From positions 1-8,161 of the forward strand of contig JAHHLP010000009.1 in assembly GCA_018679295.1 (NCBI GenBank): a stretch of DNA of 8,161 nt. Reading direction: 5' to 3'. Below the pieces are notes generated by a model, which saw only the letters and a list, made by a program, of their open reading frames with translations, had not been told where the DNA came from and searched no databases. The DNA is from Rhodothermia bacterium (GTDB taxonomy: Bacteria > Bacteroidota > Rhodothermia > Rhodothermales > JABDKH01). Below are positions 4,965 through 8,161 of the stretch, piece after piece; the stretch's first letter is position 1, and each line of letters begins with the position of its first letter. A program made the position numbers and the translations under genes.

Positions 4965-6909
4965 GAGTGAGACAGCGTCGCAAAACAGGAAGTTCGAAAT
5001 CGAGTTTGAGCCGGTTGGAAGACGAGCCGTAACTGGCGCCGGCAGCACTCTCTTGTCAGCTGCGCAGGAGGTTGGCGTTCAATTGGTTGCCGTGTGTGGT
5101 GGCATCGGAATATGCGGCTCGTGCCGTGTCCGGTGCATGGAGGGCTCGCTAGCGCCGACCGAACCGGAGGAAGAGGTCGAGTTCACAGCGGAGGAGCTCT
5201 CCGACGGGTGGCGGCTCGCTTGTCGGGCACGTGCGCTCAGCGACGTTAAGCTCGACATTCCGTCAACATCGCTTGCAACGGCTCAACGGCTGCAGTTGGA
5301 GGGCGCGACCACCTCGGATTCATCCGAACCTTCCGTCACAGCATACCAGGTCGAGGTGGAACCTCCCGGTCTTTACGACCTCCGACCCGACTGGGAGCGC
5401 GTCGAGGCAGCACTCTTTCAAGAGCAAGTCATGCCGAGGGCATCGTCCGTTCATGTCGTTCAGCATGTTTGTGATCGCATGCGGGAGATGTCTTGGAAGG
5501 GGCGCGTGATCGTTCGTGGAGAAAGGGGCGCTGAAGAAATCGTGACCGTTCTTCCCACCGATGTGCCGATGCTCGGTTTGGCGTTCGATATCGGCACTAC
5601 AAAAATTGCCGGCTACCTTGTCGACCTCGACACCCTTCAAACGGTTTCTCGTGCCGGTGTTGTGAACCCTCAGATTGCTTTCGGCGAGGATGTGGTCAGC
5701 CGGATAGCCTGTGCCAATCGCGAGCGCCGGCTGGAAACGCAATTGCGCTCGCGGTTAGCAGAAGCGCTGAACGAGCTGGCGCGGCAACTGACTACGGGCT
5801 CCGGCAACGCTGCGACTCGTGTCGTTGACGCCGTGGTGGTCGGAAACACTGCCATGCACCATTTCTTCGCTGGCCTTTCGGTGCGCCAGCTCGGAGAAGC
5901 TCCATACGTCCCGGTGACCTGCTCGAGTCTTTCGGAGCCCGCCCGCGACCTGGGTCTTGACCTGAGCCCCGGGACAACCGTCTACCTGCCGCCCAACATT
6001 GCGGGATACGTAGGATCCGACCACGTGTCGGCGCTTCTCGCGGGGGACATACTTAGCCGCGAAGGACGGGTCGTTGTTCTCGATATCGGGACGAACACAG
6101 AAATAAGTCTGAAAATCGCCGACCGACTGATATCCTGTTCGTGCGCATCGGGACCCGCGTTCGAAGGTGCACACATTCAAGACGGTATGCGAGCATTGCC
6201 AGGCGCGATCGAACACGTCCGACTCTCTGGTGGTGCCTTGCATGTTCAGACAGTCGACTCCGATCGTCCAGTAGGCATTTGCGGCTCAGGGATTCTTGAT
6301 GTGGTCGCGTCAATGCTCGAGGCCGGCATCATCGACCGGAGAGGTCGGTTCTACGCGACCCATCCGCGGGTTCGCAGTCGTGACGGGGAGTTGGAGTTCT
6401 TGCTGGTGCCGGCTGAGGCTGCTGGTCACGGACGCGACATCGTCGTCACGAGTAAGGATGTGGTTGAGATCCAACTGGCGAAGGGAGCTGTCCGAGCGGG
6501 AATCGAGATTCTGTGCAGCACGGCCGGGATCAAAAGTTCGGAGATTGACACGCTGGTGGTGGCGGGTGCCTTCGGGACTTACCTCGATGCGAAGAGCGCG
6601 ATGACGGTGGGTATGTTTCCGCGCCTGTCCGAAGACCGCATCGAACAGATTGGCAACGCGGCTGGAACGGGTGCCATTCGTATGCTCTGCTCGGCGTCAG
6701 AACGACGAAAAGCTCAATTGATAGCAGAACGAGCCGAATACGTGGAGTTGACTACGCATCCCGACTTCGCGGATGTGTTCACGGACAGACTGTTTTTCGA
6801 ACTGGTCCGGAATCAGGGTGTCGATTCGGACGCGCGAACCAGAGACGTGTCCGGTGCGAACGCGCGCGCTGCAGCGACGGATCAAAGGCCATCCACAGAA
6901 ATGCAATAA
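4957..6909 (+). CDS. RACo-type corrinoid activation protein: [2Fe-2S] ferredoxin plus ASKHA ATPase
   Basis: ATP-dependent reductive activator that returns an accidentally oxidised Co(II) corrinoid protein to Co(I). 650 residues, in line with the family. The N-terminal plant-type ferredoxin domain (about 11-103) has Cys47-x5-Cys53-x2-Cys56-x32-Cys89 in CGGIGICGSC and LAC. A linker/middle domain (about 110-205) follows. The actin-like ATPase part (DUF4445/ASKHA) starts at LAFDIGTT (208-215) and has a second phosphate loop VLDIGTNTE (374-382), then CASGPAFEGAHIQDGMR, GICGSGILD, VVAGAFGTYLD and NAAGTGA, all hallmark segments. The last 30 or so residues (Ala/Arg/Asp-rich, from NQGVD) look unstructured. 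The start overlaps the preceding gene by eight bases; the methyltransferase gene begins 22 bases after its stop. Homologues include RACo of the Wood-Ljungdahl pathway and the activators of O-demethylases. The corrinoid protein at the head of the operon is the natural partner. Confidence 0.93.
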   Translation: MSESETASQNRKFEIEFEPVGRRAVTGAGSTLLSAAQEVGVQLVAVCGGIGICGSCRVRCMEGSLAPTEPEEEVEFTAEELSDGWRLACRARALSDVKLDIPSTSLATAQRLQLEGATTSDSSEPSVTAYQVEVEPPGLYDLRPDWERVEAALFQEQVMPRASSVHVVQHVCDRMREMSWKGRVIVRGERGAEEIVTVLPTDVPMLGLAFDIGTTKIAGYLVDLDTLQTVSRAGVVNPQIAFGEDVVSRIACANRERRLETQLRSRLAEALNELARQLTTGSGNAATRVVDAVVVGNTAMHHFFAGLSVRQLGEAPYVPVTCSSLSEPARDLGLDLSPGTTVYLPPNIAGYVGSDHVSALLAGDILSREGRVVVLDIGTNTEISLKIADRLISCSCASGPAFEGAHIQDGMRALPGAIEHVRLSGGALHVQTVDSDRPVGICGSGILDVVASMLEAGIIDRRGRFYATHPRVRSRDGELEFLLVPAEAAGHGRDIVVTSKDVVEIQLAKGAVRAGIEILCSTAGIKSSEIDTLVVAGAFGTYLDAKSAMTVGMFPRLSEDRIEQIGNAAGTGAIRMLCSASERRKAQLIAERAEYVELTTHPDFADVFTDRLFFELVRNQGVDSDARTRDVSGANARAAATDQRPSTEMQ

Positions 6910-6917
6910 GAGTGAAT

Positions 6918-6922
6918 CGGAG
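6918..6922 (+). promoter_or_regulatory. Ribosome binding site that sets the methyltransferase start
   Basis: CGGAG nine bases before the ATG at 6932 supports this start over the upstream in-frame ATG at 6773, which lies deep inside the RACo gene. It sits in the 22-base gap between the two genes and is the only separate initiation signal in the second half of the operon. Confidence 0.6.
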
Positions 6923-6931
6923 TACCCGAGG

Positions 6932-8140
6932 ATGCAAACGACGAAATCGAAACCCACGGACAAAGCCGCGGCTGATCTGACCGGCCGCCAGAGAATGCGA
7001 ACCGCCTTTGCGCGAAGGGAAGCGGACCACGTACCGGTTTCTCCCGATCTCTCAGCCATGGTCCCCGTGCGGCTTGCCGGGCGTCCATTTGACGAGATGT
7101 TTCTGGACGGGCGTCCGCACGACGGATATGCTTCCGCCAGTGTCGCGGAGGCATACGTGGACGCCGTTCGTTACTTCGGGATGGACGGTTGGTACATCTA
7201 CGGTTCTCTTCCGGAGATCATCCCCGAGGACCGTCCTCAGTGGCGGGAACGAACAGCACCTCGGCCTGGCGGCGGGCAAGTGAAGTATCAAGTGGCCGAT
7301 ACTCCGTATGGCGAGTTAACCCAGGAGATTATCTACTTCGTAGACGAGCCGCCGTGGGAGGAGTCTAAGCCGATAAAGGACCTCAAGCGAGACTGGCCCC
7401 GTCTGCGGTCCATGATGGGAGAGAATGAAGACTGGAGGTGGGAATCAGAATTCAAGGATCGCGATCGCATCGGTGAACTGGGCGTTTACTCCGTGTCCAT
7501 CGGCATACCGCAGGACTGGTGGTTCTTCCAACGCCACGGTGGATACAATTCTATTTTCTTCGACTACGTTGATGAGGAGGCCTACATGGCCGACATCATG
7601 GCGTACTATACGCGTTATGCGCTTGCGCGACTCGCGGCTGCTGTCCATGCATCTCCGAAGCCTGACGAGATCATGCTTGGTGGTTCGGCGTCAAGTTTGA
7701 GTGTGAGTAGCCCGGACAACTTCCGGCGATATGATCTTCCGTTTGTTAAGGAGGCTGCGAAGATCTGCAAGGAGGCCGGTGTATACTCACACCTGCACGT
7801 GTGCGGAAAGTCCGACAAGATTGTTGAGATGGTTGCGGAAGAGACTGAGGTCGAGGTCATGGAGCCTCTTGAAGAGCCTCCCGGCGGCAATATTGACATT
7901 GGGGAGATCAAACGCAGGTACGGAGACAGACTCTGCCTAAAAGGGAATCTGAACACGTTTGATTTCATGCTCAACGCATCGCCGGCAGAAGTGGAGGAGA
8001 AAGCAAAGCGCCTCATTGATGAGTGCGCCGAAGGAGGCGGATTCGTCCTGTCAACCGGCGACCAATGCGGAAGGGATACTCCGGACGAAAACCTGTTCAG
8101 ACTGGTAGAAGTTGCCAAAACCTATGGTCGGTACAGGTGA
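6932..8140 (+). CDS. UroD-family corrinoid methyltransferase (MtaA/MtbA-like)
   Basis: Predicted zinc TIM-barrel methyltransferase of the uroporphyrinogen decarboxylase superfamily that transfers a methyl group between a substrate and the corrinoid protein. 402 residues, longer than MtaA/MtbA (about 340). The zinc motif H-x-C...C is present: His289-Val-Cys291 (in HLHVCGKS) and Cys379 (in LSTGDQCGRDTP). Other family segments are RQRMRTAFARREADHVPV near the N-terminus, EPLEEPPGG (311-319) and LKGNLN (336-341). The ATG at 6932 was chosen because GGAG lies nine bases upstream and the family N-terminus begins just after it; the open frame reaches back to 6773, but that part only shadows the end of the RACo gene. 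It is fourth in the operon. The heme enzyme HemE is unlikely given the zinc motif and context. Substrate unknown; UroD-like enzymes with this motif include methylthiol:CoM methyltransferases and bacterial and archaeal O-demethylases (MtoB/MtvB class). By context a methylated sugar-like donor is possible. Confidence 0.88.
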   Translation: MQTTKSKPTDKAAADLTGRQRMRTAFARREADHVPVSPDLSAMVPVRLAGRPFDEMFLDGRPHDGYASASVAEAYVDAVRYFGMDGWYIYGSLPEIIPEDRPQWRERTAPRPGGGQVKYQVADTPYGELTQEIIYFVDEPPWEESKPIKDLKRDWPRLRSMMGENEDWRWESEFKDRDRIGELGVYSVSIGIPQDWWFFQRHGGYNSIFFDYVDEEAYMADIMAYYTRYALARLAAAVHASPKPDEIMLGGSASSLSVSSPDNFRRYDLPFVKEAAKICKEAGVYSHLHVCGKSDKIVEMVAEETEVEVMEPLEEPPGGNIDIGEIKRRYGDRLCLKGNLNTFDFMLNASPAEVEEKAKRLIDECAEGGGFVLSTGDQCGRDTPDENLFRLVEVAKTYGRYR

Positions 8141-8161
8141 AAGCGCCGCACGGGCGCAAGG

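Noticed and set aside
6773..6931. N-terminal extension of the methyltransferase to an ATG at 6773
   Set aside because: It overlaps the end of the RACo gene in another frame, resembles no family sequence, and the ATG at 6932 has a proper ribosome site.
6932..8140. Heme-pathway uroporphyrinogen decarboxylase (HemE)
   Set aside because: The H-x-C...C zinc motif, the length and the corrinoid operon context fit the methyltransferase branch, and the HemE RQAGRY-type motif is not seen.
8141..8161. Terminator after the methyltransferase
   Set aside because: Only 21 bases remain; no complete stem-loop can be judged.

Overview
The window looks like chromosomal DNA of a Gram-negative-type, cobalamin-using environmental bacterium. 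The evidence is a lipoprotein-like or periplasmic sugar-binding protein, a secreted deacetylase with an Sec-type signal peptide, and a corrinoid methyl-transfer operon. Base composition is moderately GC-rich. No rRNA, tRNA or other phylogenetic marker is present, so I do not assign a phylum. No mobile element, CRISPR array or phage gene was seen.

Layout. Two gene groups diverge from a 229-base control region (3398-3626). The minus-strand group, read right to left, is a secreted PIG-L/LmbE-type deacetylase (3397-2522), a ribose-type (Peripla_BP_4) substrate-binding protein (2464-1415) and a double-NBD sugar ABC ATPase of the RbsA/MglA/XylG class (1346 to beyond base 1). The permease is not in view and would be expected past the left edge. 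The plus-strand group is a MtbC/MttC/MtaC-type corrinoid protein (3627-4262), a stand-alone protein like the MetH cobalamin-activation domain with a C-terminal Cys cluster (4266-4964), a RACo-type [2Fe-2S]/ASKHA corrinoid reactivator (4957-6909) and a UroD-family, MtaA/MtbA-like Zn methyltransferase (6932-8140). Junctions within this group are tight: 3 bases, an 8-base overlap, then 22 bases. They look like one transcript.

Control. A sigma70-like plus-strand promoter (TTGACA at 3512, TAGTAT at 3536) is followed directly by an 18/20-symmetric palindrome with core CAAACGTTTG (3547-3566), at the place of a lac-type operator. This is the signature of a LacI/GalR-family repressor site. A minus-strand -10 candidate (TATACT, 3542-3537) sits beside it, so one repressor could control both directions.

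Working model (inference). The plus operon encodes a corrinoid-dependent methyltransferase system: the UroD-like enzyme moves a methyl group to or from the corrinoid protein, and the RACo protein, perhaps with the MetH-activation-like protein, restores Co(I). The divergent sugar importer and the sugar-repressor-type operator suggest the methyl donor is a methylated carbohydrate or polyol, for example an O-methyl sugar or O-methyl inositol, rather than methanol, methylamines or lignin-type methoxyaromatics. No gene for the second methyltransferase (methyl to tetrahydrofolate, MtrH-like) is in the window.
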